39,614 nt of DNA, from assembly GCA_018065435.1 (NCBI GenBank), contig JAGHTK010000156.1:1-39614 (forward strand), in the 5' to 3' direction. A program made the position numbers and the translations under genes. This stretch comes from Candidatus Alistipes equi (lineage in GTDB: Bacteria > Bacteroidota > Bacteroidia > Bacteroidales > Rikenellaceae). Each line of letters begins with the position of its first letter. Position 1 is the stretch's first letter. The notes under the pieces were generated by a model. The model was not told the origin of the DNA. It did not search any database and saw nothing but the letters and a program-made list of their open reading frames with translations. Of this stretch, positions 1 to 8,417 are shown one piece after another.

Positions 1-147
1 TATGTCCTTAACCTGTATGCCTTCAATGCACATGAGAACCATTTTAGCACGTTTTGCAATCCGGATGGAGGATACCTCCTCCATAAGTTCCTGCAATCGC
101 ATAATATCGCTTTTAGAACATACTATTGGTTTCGCTTTTCTAGACAC
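1..147 (-). CDS. IS630-type transposase, N-terminal part (cut by window edge)
   Basis: The minus strand encodes 49 residues reading from a GTG start at 147 to the window edge. The start MSRKAKPIV and the later run IAKRAKMVLMCIEGIQVKDI look like the N-terminal helix-turn-helix of IS630-family transposases, which usually reads ARMVLL..EG.....I. No ATG lies upstream in frame, so GTG is chosen. The gene continues to the left of the window, so catalytic DDE residues cannot be checked. A terminator-like hairpin at 231-257 on the same strand would shield it from transcription arriving from the right. A stand-alone helix-turn-helix regulator is possible but less likely. Confidence 0.6.
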   Translation of the reverse strand, partial: MSRKAKPIVCSKSDIMRLQELMEEVSSIRIAKRAKMVLMCIEGIQVKDI

Positions 148-230
148 TCTGTTGTTTATAATAATTAATAACGCTTTTATAGTACAACAAAGATAAAGAA
201 AACAATCTATAATATCTAATTTAGAGTTAC

Positions 231-257
231 AAAAAAATCCGTAGTGAAAACTACGGA
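231..257 (-). terminator. Rho-independent terminator-like hairpin
   Basis: On the minus strand an 8-bp perfect stem (TCCGTAGT / ACTACGGA) with a 4-base loop is followed by seven T residues. It would stop minus-strand transcription before the transposase fragment. Confidence 0.6.
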
Positions 258-308
258 ATGCATATTGGTAAGTTTTTCGGATATCTGAAAAGAAAGATAT
301 GATTTAGA

Positions 309-354
309 TCTGCTACACTTTCAGATTAAACTTAGAATCCGCTATTGTAGCAGA
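309..354. repeat. 9-bp inverted repeat in an otherwise featureless gap
   Basis: TCTGCTACA at 309-317 is mirrored by TGTAGCAGA at 346-354, separated by 28 bases. There is no T-run, so it is not an obvious terminator. It could be an old mobile-element end or an operator for the toxin-antitoxin remnant that starts at 414. I see no gene between 148 and 413. Confidence 0.3.
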
Positions 355-413
355 GCCCCCAAATTTTGATGATTTCCAACCGTACAGGTGGGAATATTTT
401 TATGTGTGCGGTG

Positions 414-590
414 ATGGAAAGCCGTAGCATTCCTTTCACTATCAGTGTCTAAGCAAAAGACAATGCCAACGAAAGGCTTCGTACTATGCTTGCTCTCAAC
501 GCCTAGCGCACAAGAAACAGCAATGAGCCGGAAATTTCTTTGGACGAAATCAATGCAGAAATAGCAGCATACAGGGCAGAAAAGGAATAA
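414..590 (+). pseudogene. Antitoxin remnant of a PIN-type toxin-antitoxin pair
   Basis: One reading frame from ATG at 414 to TAA at 588-590 would give about 58 residues but carries two in-frame stops, TAA at 450 and TAG at 504. The readable pieces (ERLRTMLALNA, then EISLDEINAEIAAYRAEKE) match the usual end of small Bacteroidetes antitoxins, where a SLEEINAEIA-like stretch precedes the toxin gene. The PIN-domain fragment starts 15 bases downstream, the normal antitoxin-toxin order. The two stops mean no full antitoxin can be made. The assignment rests on remembered family patterns and position. Confidence 0.5.
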
Positions 591-605
591 TCCGGGACCA
601 CAACA

Positions 606-743
606 ATGATAAATGTGGTTATAGACACAAACGTTCTGGTCTCAGTGCTTCTGGCAGAATCAGAGGACTCATCGGTGATCAAACTCATCGATGCAGTGCT
701 TAAGGCAAGTGCAAAGATTCCGGGAGTTGACGTATTTCTTTAG
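606..743 (+). pseudogene. Truncated PIN-domain toxin
   Basis: The 45-residue frame begins MINVVIDTNVLVSVLL, the typical first strand of a PIN-domain ribonuclease with its first catalytic aspartate (D7). Intact PIN toxins run to roughly 130-140 residues with further acidic residues that are absent here. The frame ends at TAG 741-743 after a short tail (KASAKIPGVDVFL) that may derive from a different part of the gene through deletion. With its antitoxin also broken, the pair is almost certainly inactive. Confidence 0.55.
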
Positions 744-870
744 AAAAAGATTTTTGGGAACGACGGATAATCAAATAAAAAGATTTCGGGGGAAAACGAT
801 ATTTTCAATTAAATTATTTGGCCAATTCATTGTTTTTCAGTAATATTGCATCTAACATATACAAAGTACA

Positions 871-2226
871 ATGACTGAACGAGTATTCAAGCGAAAAATC
901 TACAAACAAATTCTTTGTTGGAAGAACGCGAACAATGGCAAAAGCGCGCTTCTCATAGAGGGCGCTCGACGCGTGGGCAAATCAACTATCGTAGAGGAAT
1001 TTGCCCGTCGCGAATACAAGTCTTATATTCTCATTGATTTTAATAGAGCAAGCAATGAGGTCAAGGGCTTGTTTGACAACCTTATGGATCTCGACTTTAT
1101 TTTCCTTAAATTGCAAACCTTCTACAAAAAGAAACTGGAGGTGCGCAACTCCGTTATCATATTTGATGAAGTACAAAAATGTCCGAACGCACGTCAGGCT
1201 ATAAAATATCTTGTGGAGGATGGTCGCTACGACTATATTGAGACCGGTTCGCTTATCAGCATTAAGAAGAATACCGAAAACATCACCATTCCAAGTGAAG
1301 AAGACAAACTTCAGATGCACCCTATGGATTATGAAGAGTTCCGATGGGCATTGGGTGACGAGGTAACCATACCGATGTTGAGAACTTTCTGGGAAAAACG
1401 CATTCCGCTTCAGTCGGTTCATCGCGAAACACAGAAAAATCTGCGACTCTACATGCTCGTAGGTGGTATGCCCCAGGCTGTGAATTCCTACCTTAACACC
1501 AACAATTTCGAAAATGTTGATGCTATAAAAAGGAAGATTGTTCAACTCTACGCAGATGATTTCCTAAAGATTGACCCATCGGGACAAGTTACTCAAATGT
1601 TCATGTCTATACCATCAGCTCTTTCCAATAACAAGCATAGATATACTACTACATCTATTATTGGGAATGTGAACGTAGGCAAACGAGTGGAATTGCTCAA
1701 AGCACTTGAAGATAGCAAATGTGTAAACATGGCATACCATGCCAACGATCCAAATATCGGAATGCCTATCTCTACAAACTTTGATAAGTTCAAAATGTAT
1801 GTAGCAGATACCGGATTGATGGTTACTATGGCATTCTGGGATAAAGACTACACCGAGAATGTAATCTACGAGAAATTGCTTAGCGACAAGTTATATGCGA
1901 ACCTTGGCTACATCTACGAAAATATCATTGCACAGATGCTAACAGCTTCCGGTAATAAGCTCTTTTATCATACTTGGTACAAGAAGAAAGAGGATGGCAG
2001 CATAGACGACAAGCACTCGTATGAAATTGATTTTATCCTCAGCAGAGGACACAAGGTATGCCCCATTGAAGTAAAATCATCTGGTTACAAACGACATGTT
2101 TCACTTGATGATTTTTGCAACAAGTATTCAAACCGCATTTTCAATCGATATCTCATCTACACTAAAGACATGACAAAAGAAGGGCAAATATTGTATGTAC
2201 CTGTTTACCTGACGCCTTTCTTGTAA
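871..2226 (+). CDS. AAA-family ATPase with DUF4143-type C-terminus
   Basis: This 451-residue protein has a Walker A loop GARRVGKST at residues 31-39 and a Walker B strand VIIFDE at 95-100. An ETGSLIS sensor-like stretch follows near 125. The C-terminal third contains the conserved pattern YEIDFILSRG...CPIEVKSSG, typical of the nuclease-like DUF4143 domain (acidic D and E-x-K). Proteins of this AAA_14/DUF4143 family are abundant in Bacteroidetes, and their cellular role is not settled. The gene is full length for the family and is flanked by remnants on both sides, so it is probably an independent cargo gene. A second, broken family member lies at 35495-36781. Confidence 0.85.
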   Translation: MTERVFKRKIYKQILCWKNANNGKSALLIEGARRVGKSTIVEEFARREYKSYILIDFNRASNEVKGLFDNLMDLDFIFLKLQTFYKKKLEVRNSVIIFDEVQKCPNARQAIKYLVEDGRYDYIETGSLISIKKNTENITIPSEEDKLQMHPMDYEEFRWALGDEVTIPMLRTFWEKRIPLQSVHRETQKNLRLYMLVGGMPQAVNSYLNTNNFENVDAIKRKIVQLYADDFLKIDPSGQVTQMFMSIPSALSNNKHRYTTTSIIGNVNVGKRVELLKALEDSKCVNMAYHANDPNIGMPISTNFDKFKMYVADTGLMVTMAFWDKDYTENVIYEKLLSDKLYANLGYIYENIIAQMLTASGNKLFYHTWYKKKEDGSIDDKHSYEIDFILSRGHKVCPIEVKSSGYKRHVSLDDFCNKYSNRIFNRYLIYTKDMTKEGQILYVPVYLTPFL

Positions 2227-2232
2227 ATTGCA

Positions 2233-2546
2233 CAAACTTTTGATGGTATCCCTGTTAAACTATTCTTTTGCCATAGAGGCAAGCATGGTAACTGGAATGG
2301 ATTGCTGACATATACGCTATGCAATATAACATACTTGGATATATCAAACGTTTCGATTCGTATGAAACCATTTGAGGTTTATTTACCGATATAACATCAA
2401 AAACAAAAGAAGTGTCCATCGTAGATAAGATTTGGTTGCTCATTATTGAAGTTATCTCATCAATTGCCGAAGAGATCTCTGCCGACTACAATGAACTAAT
2501 AACGTCCACTATCAACAGAAACACTCATCTCAAAATTCTCTTTTAA
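2233..2546 (+). pseudogene. Eroded C-terminal part of an IS4-like transposase
   Basis: Frame one gives IPVKLFFCHRGKHGNWNGLLT, close to the KLFF.RRGK.G.W.GLLTTN block of IS4-type Bacteroidetes transposases. After a frameshift another frame gives VDKIWLLIIEVISSIAEEI and ends at TAA 2544-2546, resembling the transposase tail (..IW..I.E....IAE). The segment between them, which should contain the YR...W..E motif, is scrambled. No start codon or inverted repeat was found. It begins directly after the ATPase stop codon, suggesting an old insertion that later decayed. Confidence 0.5.
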
Positions 2547-3054
2547 CCATATTTGAAAAACGGGAATATCGTCTAAAAAAACCAATGCTATAGTTGAATT
2601 ATTTAGTCTGCCTCTCTTGGCGGCGCACCGATGCAAGCCTCATTTGGCAACGGTTGATTTTTAACGGCACCAGTTATCGCTGAACAAAATTCAACGCTAC
2701 AAAGTTCTTATGGATATTTCAAACGACTTACAAAAATGGATTATCAGACCATTGAGACAATTTGCTATAAATAAACGATATAAAAAAAGCACGTCCCTTT
2801 GAATCGGTGATTGTTCGCCTCATCAAAAGGGGTTATTTTACCGCTTATGGCGCTTTTATAATCTGTGGAAATAATATTTTTTTATAGCCTCCGCAGGTTA
2901 TAACCTAGATTTTTCACATTCTCATTTGAAAAGTTTTCCAGCTTTTACCTGCAATCTATGTTTCGTTGCGGGCATTGGCGTGCAAGTTGAAAATTAACTC
3001 ACACCAAAGGCCATAGAAGCGAATAATTTCGCCCACGAACCAATTTATCTGTTT
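2547..3054. other. Non-coding gap before the transfer operon, with one hairpin
   Basis: No convincing reading frame is present. At 2882-2903 a 9-bp stem (one G-T pair) with loop CCGC is followed by CCTAGATTTTT, a poor terminator but a possible leader structure. Because traE starts at 3055, this gap should contain the promoter of the transfer operon. I could not pick out a clear TAnnTTTG box close to traE. Confidence 0.4.
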
Positions 3055-3348
3055 ATGAGACGAAAAATTTTGTCCGCTCTGTTTTTGGGTTTCGTGTTTC
3101 GATGCTGGGCACAAGGAAATGGACTTGCCGGAATAAATGAGGCCACATCTGTCATATCGTCCTACTTCGAACCTGTACTGAAACTCATCTACGCAATAGG
3201 TGCTATAATAGGTCTAATAGGAGGTGTACGCGTCTACTCGAAATTCTCTTCGGGAGATCATGATGTAGGAAAGACCGCCGCCGCATGGTTTGGAGCATGC
3301 ATATTTCTAATTGTAGCAGGAACTGTTCTTCGCGCTTTCTTTTTCTAA
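3055..3348 (+). CDS. traE: TraE-like conjugative transposon protein (DUF4134, VirB2-type pilin)
   Basis: The 97-residue protein has an N-terminal signal segment, then QGNGLAGINEATSVISSYFEP, a hydrophobic helix (LIYAIGAIIGLIGGVRVY), the conserved KFSSGD, and a second helix (AAWFGACIFLIVAGTVL). This is the standard TraE/DUF4134 pattern of Bacteroidetes conjugative elements. The protein is thought to be the small inner-membrane subunit comparable with VirB2 pilin of type IV secretion. It opens the transfer operon, and traF starts 3 bases after its stop codon. Confidence 0.88.
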   Translation: MRRKILSALFLGFVFRCWAQGNGLAGINEATSVISSYFEPVLKLIYAIGAIIGLIGGVRVYSKFSSGDHDVGKTAAAWFGACIFLIVAGTVLRAFFF

Positions 3349-3350
3349 GG

Positions 3351-3653
3351 ATGGAATACATTTCAAGACTTGTTGATAAAAAAACGCAACTTATGGGGCG
3401 TGATGCTATAATAACAATACCGCTTCTTGTTCTGGAGGCTACTTTGCTTTCTTTGAGCATTCTTCTGATGATTGCAGGGGTGGATATTAGATATATTGTG
3501 GGTGTATTTCTGATTCTTCAGGCACTTCTTCTGGCTTTGTTTCTGATGCTTCCAAAAAAGGTGAAAATATTGCAGGAGCATATTCTTGGTCACCTTACAA
3601 GGTGTCGTATAACAACATCCTGTTCCGTTAAGAAAATTCTTCTAGGAAAATAG
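3351..3653 (+). CDS. traF: TraF-like conjugative transposon protein (VirB3-type)
   Basis: The ATG at 3351 gives 100 residues; a longer frame begins upstream but would overlap traE. Two hydrophobic helices (about residues 20-45 and 47-68) follow a short cytoplasmic start, then a basic tail. Its length, topology and place between traE and the VirB4-type traG match TraF/DUF4133, the small inner-membrane partner of the VirB4 ATPase. The sequence itself is divergent, so the call leans on position. It ends 7 bases before traG. Confidence 0.7.
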   Translation: MEYISRLVDKKTQLMGRDAIITIPLLVLEATLLSLSILLMIAGVDIRYIVGVFLILQALLLALFLMLPKKVKILQEHILGHLTRCRITTSCSVKKILLGK

Positions 3654-3659
3654 CCCAAA

Positions 3660-6152
3660 ATGAAAACTTGCACGCTTAAAGATATTCTTCCCATCTGGGA
3701 AACTAAAAAGAACTATATCCTATCAAAAGATATGGATGTAACGTTTGGGTGTGAAATAGTTTTTCCTTCGATGTTCGCCCTTTCAAACGAAGAAATCAAA
3801 AAGATGCACGAGGCCTTTTCCAGAGCGCTGGAGATGCTTCCCTCGAATGCCGTTGTGCACCTTAGAAGCGAATACCGCTACGTAAATCCGAAAATTAAAA
3901 CATGGTACAGAGATGAAATTGAAAAGCAAAACGACATGCATTTCTGCAAGCGTCCTCTTTTTGAGAGCACCTCACACCTTTTCATAACATTCAGAAATCA
4001 TCCGGGAATTCCACCCACTATCCTTATGGGATGTCTTTCAAAAAAGGGGATTATCTCCAAGGAGCATCTCGAAAAGGTTCAAAACAAAGAGTATTTCGAC
4101 CATGTTGAAAAGTTCTTCAGATGTATCGAATCCTCGACTTCGATTGTACTTAAAGCTCCTATGGAATGTGATTTTGAAAATGGGGAAAGCCTTCAAAGCA
4201 TAATTCAAAGAAGTCTTTTTGTGGGAGCTTCTTTCGAAGCACCTTTGGAGGATATAACATTTGATGGGGAGTGTCTAAAGGTAGGAAGACGCCACATATC
4301 GATTCTCTCTCTTGGAGAGCTTTCCCTGCTTAGTCCAACAATCTCCCCTATAAAATACTTACAACAAACTAAAAACTCTAAGGATGATTTAGCCCTTTCA
4401 CTTCTTTGCGCGATTGGAGTTTTGTTTCCAAGGGAACACGTTGTAAATGTAGTAATCTCTTTGGGGGATACTCAAAAAGAACTTTCCAGAATAGAGCGTA
4501 GCTCCAATCATAAACACTCTTTGGAACTCTTTTCAAGTGAGAATAGAACATCGGCCCTGGAGCAAGAACAGTTTATTTCCAAGATAACAAAAGGCGGGGA
4601 AACAATCTGCCATCTACACCTTAACCTTATGCTCTGGGACGAAAACGAGGCTATGTTATCAAAAAAAGAAACGGAGGCCGTATCGGCATTTTCCACGCTT
4701 GGATGGAAGTGCCACATTGAGCGAAACCGCCTTCTCGCGCTTTTTTTAAGTTCTATTGCTGGAGCTGCGGGAAGGATCTCTCGTCTGGAAAGTATGACCC
4801 TTACACAAAATGAGGCAGCGATGTTTCTTTCCAGCGAAAGAATCGATAAAGTCTACCCTACCCAGAACGGAGTTCGCCTTGTGGAACGCATCTCGGGAAA
4901 TCCCATCGATGTGGACCTTACGGATACGCCCTTCTTGCAAGGCATCATATCGAATCGCAATAAGTTCATTTTGGGTCCATCTGGCTCTGGCAAGAGTTTT
5001 TTTATGAATCATCTTCTTCACTGCTACTATACACAAGGTTATCACATAGTGGTACTGGATATGGGAGGGAGCTATAAGAACCTCCAGAGAGTTATCCAGT
5101 GGCAAAGTATGGGTCGTGATGGGCTGGAAGTGGAATATGGTACAAACACTGGCTTTTCGATGAATCCGTTTCGCTCTGTGGATTCTGATGACAGCGAAAA
5201 ACTGGATTCCATAATGAATGTCATCCTCTCTTTATGGAAACACGATAGTGAAAGTGTTTCCAGACGTGAAGAGACCTTTTTAGCAGAGAGTATCGCCCTT
5301 TATACGGAGAGTGTCAAGGCGAATAAACGGACAGGATCGATGGATGGATACGTACGCTTCGTGGAGGGAGAATACCAAGAAAAACTTCGTGAGCGTAACA
5401 TCTCATCCAAAGAATTCCCTCTTATGGAATTTCTTTCATCACTTAAGCCCTATACACATCGAGGAAAGTTTTCCCGCTATATAGATTCTAATATGGAAGA
5501 GGACCTTCTTTCGAACCGCTTTATACTCTTTGATATAGATCGCGTCAAGGACAACCGCATCTTAAAGAACATACTGCTTCTTTCGCTTACGGAATGCTAT
5601 ATGGAAAAACTACGAAAACTTCCGGGTAAGCGTAAGGTCATTGTAATGGACGAAGTCTGGAAGGCAATCTCGAGTGAACGTATGGCAGACTATCTAAGAT
5701 ACCTCTTTAAGACTGTTAGAAAGCACGAAGGAGAGGCCATCGTACTTAGTCAGGAAATCGAAGATCTGGTCGAATCCCCTATTGTAAAACAGACTATTGT
5801 CTGCAACTCGGACTGCAGAATCCTCTTCGATATGAAACATAACCGTGTGGCACTGGAGCGTCTAAGAGCTCTTCTTGCGCTTGATGGAAAGGCCATGGGA
5901 GAAATTGAATCACTAAACAGTGCCATAGGTCGGGAACTCTCTGGAAAAGATGTCTGGATAGGTTTCTCTTCGGGTGAAAGTCATGTCTTTAGAGTTGAGG
6001 TAAGTCCAACGGAGCGTATTCTTTACTCTTCCGATGAGAAGACCAAAGAAGAGATGGAACGATATATGCTTCAGGGGTTGGATCCCATAAGTGCAGCCCA
6101 AAGAATTCTTCAAAACAAACAAAGTGCAACGACAAAAGAATCTTTTATATGA
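3660..6152 (+). CDS. traG: TraG, VirB4-type conjugation ATPase
   Basis: This 830-residue protein is full length for Bacteroidetes TraG. The Walker A loop GPSGSGKS lies at residues 439-446, followed by YHIVVLDMGGSYKNL. The Walker B strand KVIVMDEVW is near 659-667, followed by the RKHEGEAIVLSQE sensor segment common to VirB4 ATPases. The N-terminal half is the membrane-associated region. The protein powers assembly of the mating channel and substrate transport at the inner membrane. The stop overlaps the next start (ATGA at 6149-6152), which signals translational coupling with traI. Confidence 0.93.
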   Translation: MKTCTLKDILPIWETKKNYILSKDMDVTFGCEIVFPSMFALSNEEIKKMHEAFSRALEMLPSNAVVHLRSEYRYVNPKIKTWYRDEIEKQNDMHFCKRPLFESTSHLFITFRNHPGIPPTILMGCLSKKGIISKEHLEKVQNKEYFDHVEKFFRCIESSTSIVLKAPMECDFENGESLQSIIQRSLFVGASFEAPLEDITFDGECLKVGRRHISILSLGELSLLSPTISPIKYLQQTKNSKDDLALSLLCAIGVLFPREHVVNVVISLGDTQKELSRIERSSNHKHSLELFSSENRTSALEQEQFISKITKGGETICHLHLNLMLWDENEAMLSKKETEAVSAFSTLGWKCHIERNRLLALFLSSIAGAAGRISRLESMTLTQNEAAMFLSSERIDKVYPTQNGVRLVERISGNPIDVDLTDTPFLQGIISNRNKFILGPSGSGKSFFMNHLLHCYYTQGYHIVVLDMGGSYKNLQRVIQWQSMGRDGLEVEYGTNTGFSMNPFRSVDSDDSEKLDSIMNVILSLWKHDSESVSRREETFLAESIALYTESVKANKRTGSMDGYVRFVEGEYQEKLRERNISSKEFPLMEFLSSLKPYTHRGKFSRYIDSNMEEDLLSNRFILFDIDRVKDNRILKNILLLSLTECYMEKLRKLPGKRKVIVMDEVWKAISSERMADYLRYLFKTVRKHEGEAIVLSQEIEDLVESPIVKQTIVCNSDCRILFDMKHNRVALERLRALLALDGKAMGEIESLNSAIGRELSGKDVWIGFSSGESHVFRVEVSPTERILYSSDEKTKEEMERYMLQGLDPISAAQRILQNKQSATTKESFI

Positions 6153-6793
6153 AACAACTCCGTAGGAAATTTTTCGTAACGTTTATTTCACTTATGCTTT
6201 TTGTGGTTTATGATACGAAGTGTCAGATTGTTGTAAGCGATCCTTCGAATCTTGCCCAAAGTATAGTCAATGCGGCAAACGAGATGCAGTATACAGCCTC
6301 CTCGGCACAAACAGCTCTTGAAAATCTCGAGAAGACAAAACAGATATTCTCAAGTCAACGGGAGTTTTTCGAACAGTTCCGCGTGGTATCCGCAGCCGTA
6401 AAGGGCGCAAGAAAGCTTCAGGAAGTAATGTTACTTTCCGAGCGCGTTCTGGACACGTATCTGCTTTCTTATCGCACAATTGCAGCTTCAAAATACATTT
6501 CCCCGAAAGAACTTGGAGCCGTAGCTTCTTCCTACGCTACGATTCTTCGTCGAACGGCCGCGGTTCTTTTGGATGTCAGGGAGGCTATCCAGGAAGGAGG
6601 TCTTCGCCTTAATGACAGTGGTCGCATGGACCTTATTCTAAGATGCTACCAGGAAGCAGAAGAACTCATCTCGATAACGGATTACTTCTCAAGAGAACTT
6701 CTTTCGCTTATACGTCTACGAGATGAAGCACGAAGACTCAGAAATCGCTTTCGCGAGATTGGAGGAGATACTAAAAAACTAAATTTCAAGTAA
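6149..6793 (+). CDS. traI: TraI-like conjugative transposon protein (DUF4141)
   Basis: The 214 residues begin with a hydrophobic signal segment ending near CQ (residues 25-26). The conserved IVVSDPSNLAQSIVNAANEM follows, matching the V.DP.NLAQ.I signature of TraI/DUF4141. The rest is mostly amphipathic helix with PKELGAVASSYATIL, as in the family. It is likely a periplasmic channel component comparable with VirB5. It overlaps traG by four bases and ends two bases before traJ. TraH, normally found between TraG and TraI, is absent. Confidence 0.87.
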   Translation: MKQLRRKFFVTFISLMLFVVYDTKCQIVVSDPSNLAQSIVNAANEMQYTASSAQTALENLEKTKQIFSSQREFFEQFRVVSAAVKGARKLQEVMLLSERVLDTYLLSYRTIAASKYISPKELGAVASSYATILRRTAAVLLDVREAIQEGGLRLNDSGRMDLILRCYQEAEELISITDYFSRELLSLIRLRDEARRLRNRFREIGGDTKKLNFK

Positions 6794-6795
6794 GG

Positions 6796-7764
6796 ATGGT
6801 AAGAATTCTTGTAACATTCTCCACACTTTCGGACCTTCTTTTTAATCTTCACACGAAGATGCTTTCGGTGGTAGAACCTATGTGCCACGTAGCACAAGGT
6901 ATGGCAGCCCTGGCAGTTCTTTTTAAGGTATCCTTTCACATCTATCGCTCAATGTCAATGGGAGAGCCCCTATTGGGAGCAGCACTTTCCATGGTTCGTT
7001 CCCTTCTTGTACTTCTTTGCATAGCGCTCTTTCCTTCGCTTGTGATAGGCGGTCTGAATGGTATTCTTTCACCCCTTAGTTCAGGTACGCAACTTATGCT
7101 TGAAAAGAATCGCGAGAAGATGGAAGATGTGCACGAACAATACGAGATGAAACTTAGAGAGAAAATCTCTAGCGATGATGGACAGGGATATGTTCTTGAT
7201 GACGAGGAGTTCAACCGCCGTATGCAGCGTATGGGAATTCTTGAAGCCCCGGAAATGCTTTCGATGGTTATGGAGCGAAGCGCATTTCATCTTCGTGAGC
7301 GGGCCCTGAGACTTCTTCGGGAAATTCTTCGCATTCTCTACGATTCTATGACACTTTGTCTTAATACCCTTCGCACATTTTTCCTTGTAATTCTTTCCAT
7401 CGTAGGTCCGATATCCTTTGCCATATCAATCTGGAAAGGCTTCGAAATAACACTTCCATACTGGATATCAAAATATGTAAGTGTCTATTTATGGCTTCCC
7501 CTTGGAAACATCCTTTCCGCTTTAATGGAAAGAATCGAATGTATGGTAATTGAGAATGATCTTGCAGCAATTACAAGTGGACAAGATATCTCCCAGGAGG
7601 CATCCGATGCCTTTTGGATTGCCTTTTCGCTTATGGGAATCGTTGGTTTTCGTATGGTTCCCCATCTTTCCTCGTGGATTATACAATGTTCTACGGCGGA
7701 ACGTTATAGTGGAGCTATAGCCGAAATCACTTCATCCGTACTCTCTGCCTTTTATCGAAAATAA
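6796..7764 (+). CDS. traJ: TraJ-like polytopic membrane protein (VirB6-type)
   Basis: The 322-residue protein has several hydrophobic helices: about residues 32-48, 57-80 and 195-215, with more at 225-240 and 270-285. A charged central loop around 95-165 separates the first two groups. This topology and the place directly after TraI match TraJ of Bacteroidetes elements, the counterpart of VirB6 in the inner-membrane channel. The next gene starts 11 bases downstream. No cofactor or catalytic motif is expected. Confidence 0.85.
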   Translation: MVRILVTFSTLSDLLFNLHTKMLSVVEPMCHVAQGMAALAVLFKVSFHIYRSMSMGEPLLGAALSMVRSLLVLLCIALFPSLVIGGLNGILSPLSSGTQLMLEKNREKMEDVHEQYEMKLREKISSDDGQGYVLDDEEFNRRMQRMGILEAPEMLSMVMERSAFHLRERALRLLREILRILYDSMTLCLNTLRTFFLVILSIVGPISFAISIWKGFEITLPYWISKYVSVYLWLPLGNILSALMERIECMVIENDLAAITSGQDISQEASDAFWIAFSLMGIVGFRMVPHLSSWIIQCSTAERYSGAIAEITSSVLSAFYRK

Positions 7765-7775
7765 AACAAGACTCT

Positions 7776-8417
7776 ATGGAAATTTTCAAAAGATACCCCA
7801 TTGGGGAAGTGGAAACAGTGTCAAGGACGTTTCGTGTGATGCAACGAATAACGATTCTTAGTATCCTATGTGCCTTAATTACAATATCGGCCGTTGCAAT
7901 TTACGCTATGTGGCAAACGGAAGAGAAGTACGACAGAATATACGTACTGGACGAGGGGCACTCAATCTGGATGACTAGAAGGGAAAGCGCTCTGGAAGAT
8001 AGGCCCCTGGAGGCTAAGGCGCACCTGCGTCTTTTTCATGAGATGTTCTTTACGCTTTCTCCAAATAGTGAATCGTGGGATGAAGCTCTGAAAAGAAGCC
8101 TGGAGATGGGAGGCGAAAGCGTTCGAACGCTTTACGAAGATTTGAAGGAAAGTCGCTTTTATGAACGTTTGCACGATACGGGCGCCATACAACGAATCAT
8201 AGTTGATAGTATTCAACTTCTGGAAAGGAGCTATCCAATCCAGGCTACAACATTTTCTCGTCAGATAATCGAAAGAGAATCCGTAACGGAGAGCCGACTT
8301 CTTATAACGGAGTGTGTTCTTTCGCAGTGCCCTCGCACCTATAGTAATCCTCACGGATTTTTAGTCAATCGCTTTCGAATAACCAAAAACAGTGCATTAG
8401 AAAGAAAACACAAATGA
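7776..8417 (+). CDS. traK: TraK-like inner-membrane channel protein
   Basis: The 213-residue protein has a short cytoplasmic start, one hydrophobic helix at about residues 25-47, and a periplasmic domain. It contains the family-typical SIWMTRRESALEDRPLEAKAHLRLFHEMFFTL stretch in separated pieces. In Bacteroidetes TraK the pattern A..R..E...H...FH..FF.L is conserved, and the fold is compared with VirB8. It is expected to bridge the inner-membrane platform and the TraM/TraN core. It overlaps traM by four bases (ATGA). Confidence 0.87.
   Translation: MEIFKRYPIGEVETVSRTFRVMQRITILSILCALITISAVAIYAMWQTEEKYDRIYVLDEGHSIWMTRRESALEDRPLEAKAHLRLFHEMFFTLSPNSESWDEALKRSLEMGGESVRTLYEDLKESRFYERLHDTGAIQRIIVDSIQLLERSYPIQATTFSRQIIERESVTESRLLITECVLSQCPRTYSNPHGFLVNRFRITKNSALERKHK

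Noticed and set aside
2-196. 64-residue plus-strand frame at the left edge
   Set aside because: The minus strand there encodes a recognisable transposase helix-turn-helix, so the plus frame is its shadow.
982-1545. 187-residue open frame on the minus strand inside the left ATPase gene
   Set aside because: It lies wholly opposite a clear AAA/DUF4143 gene and has no family features; it is an antisense shadow.
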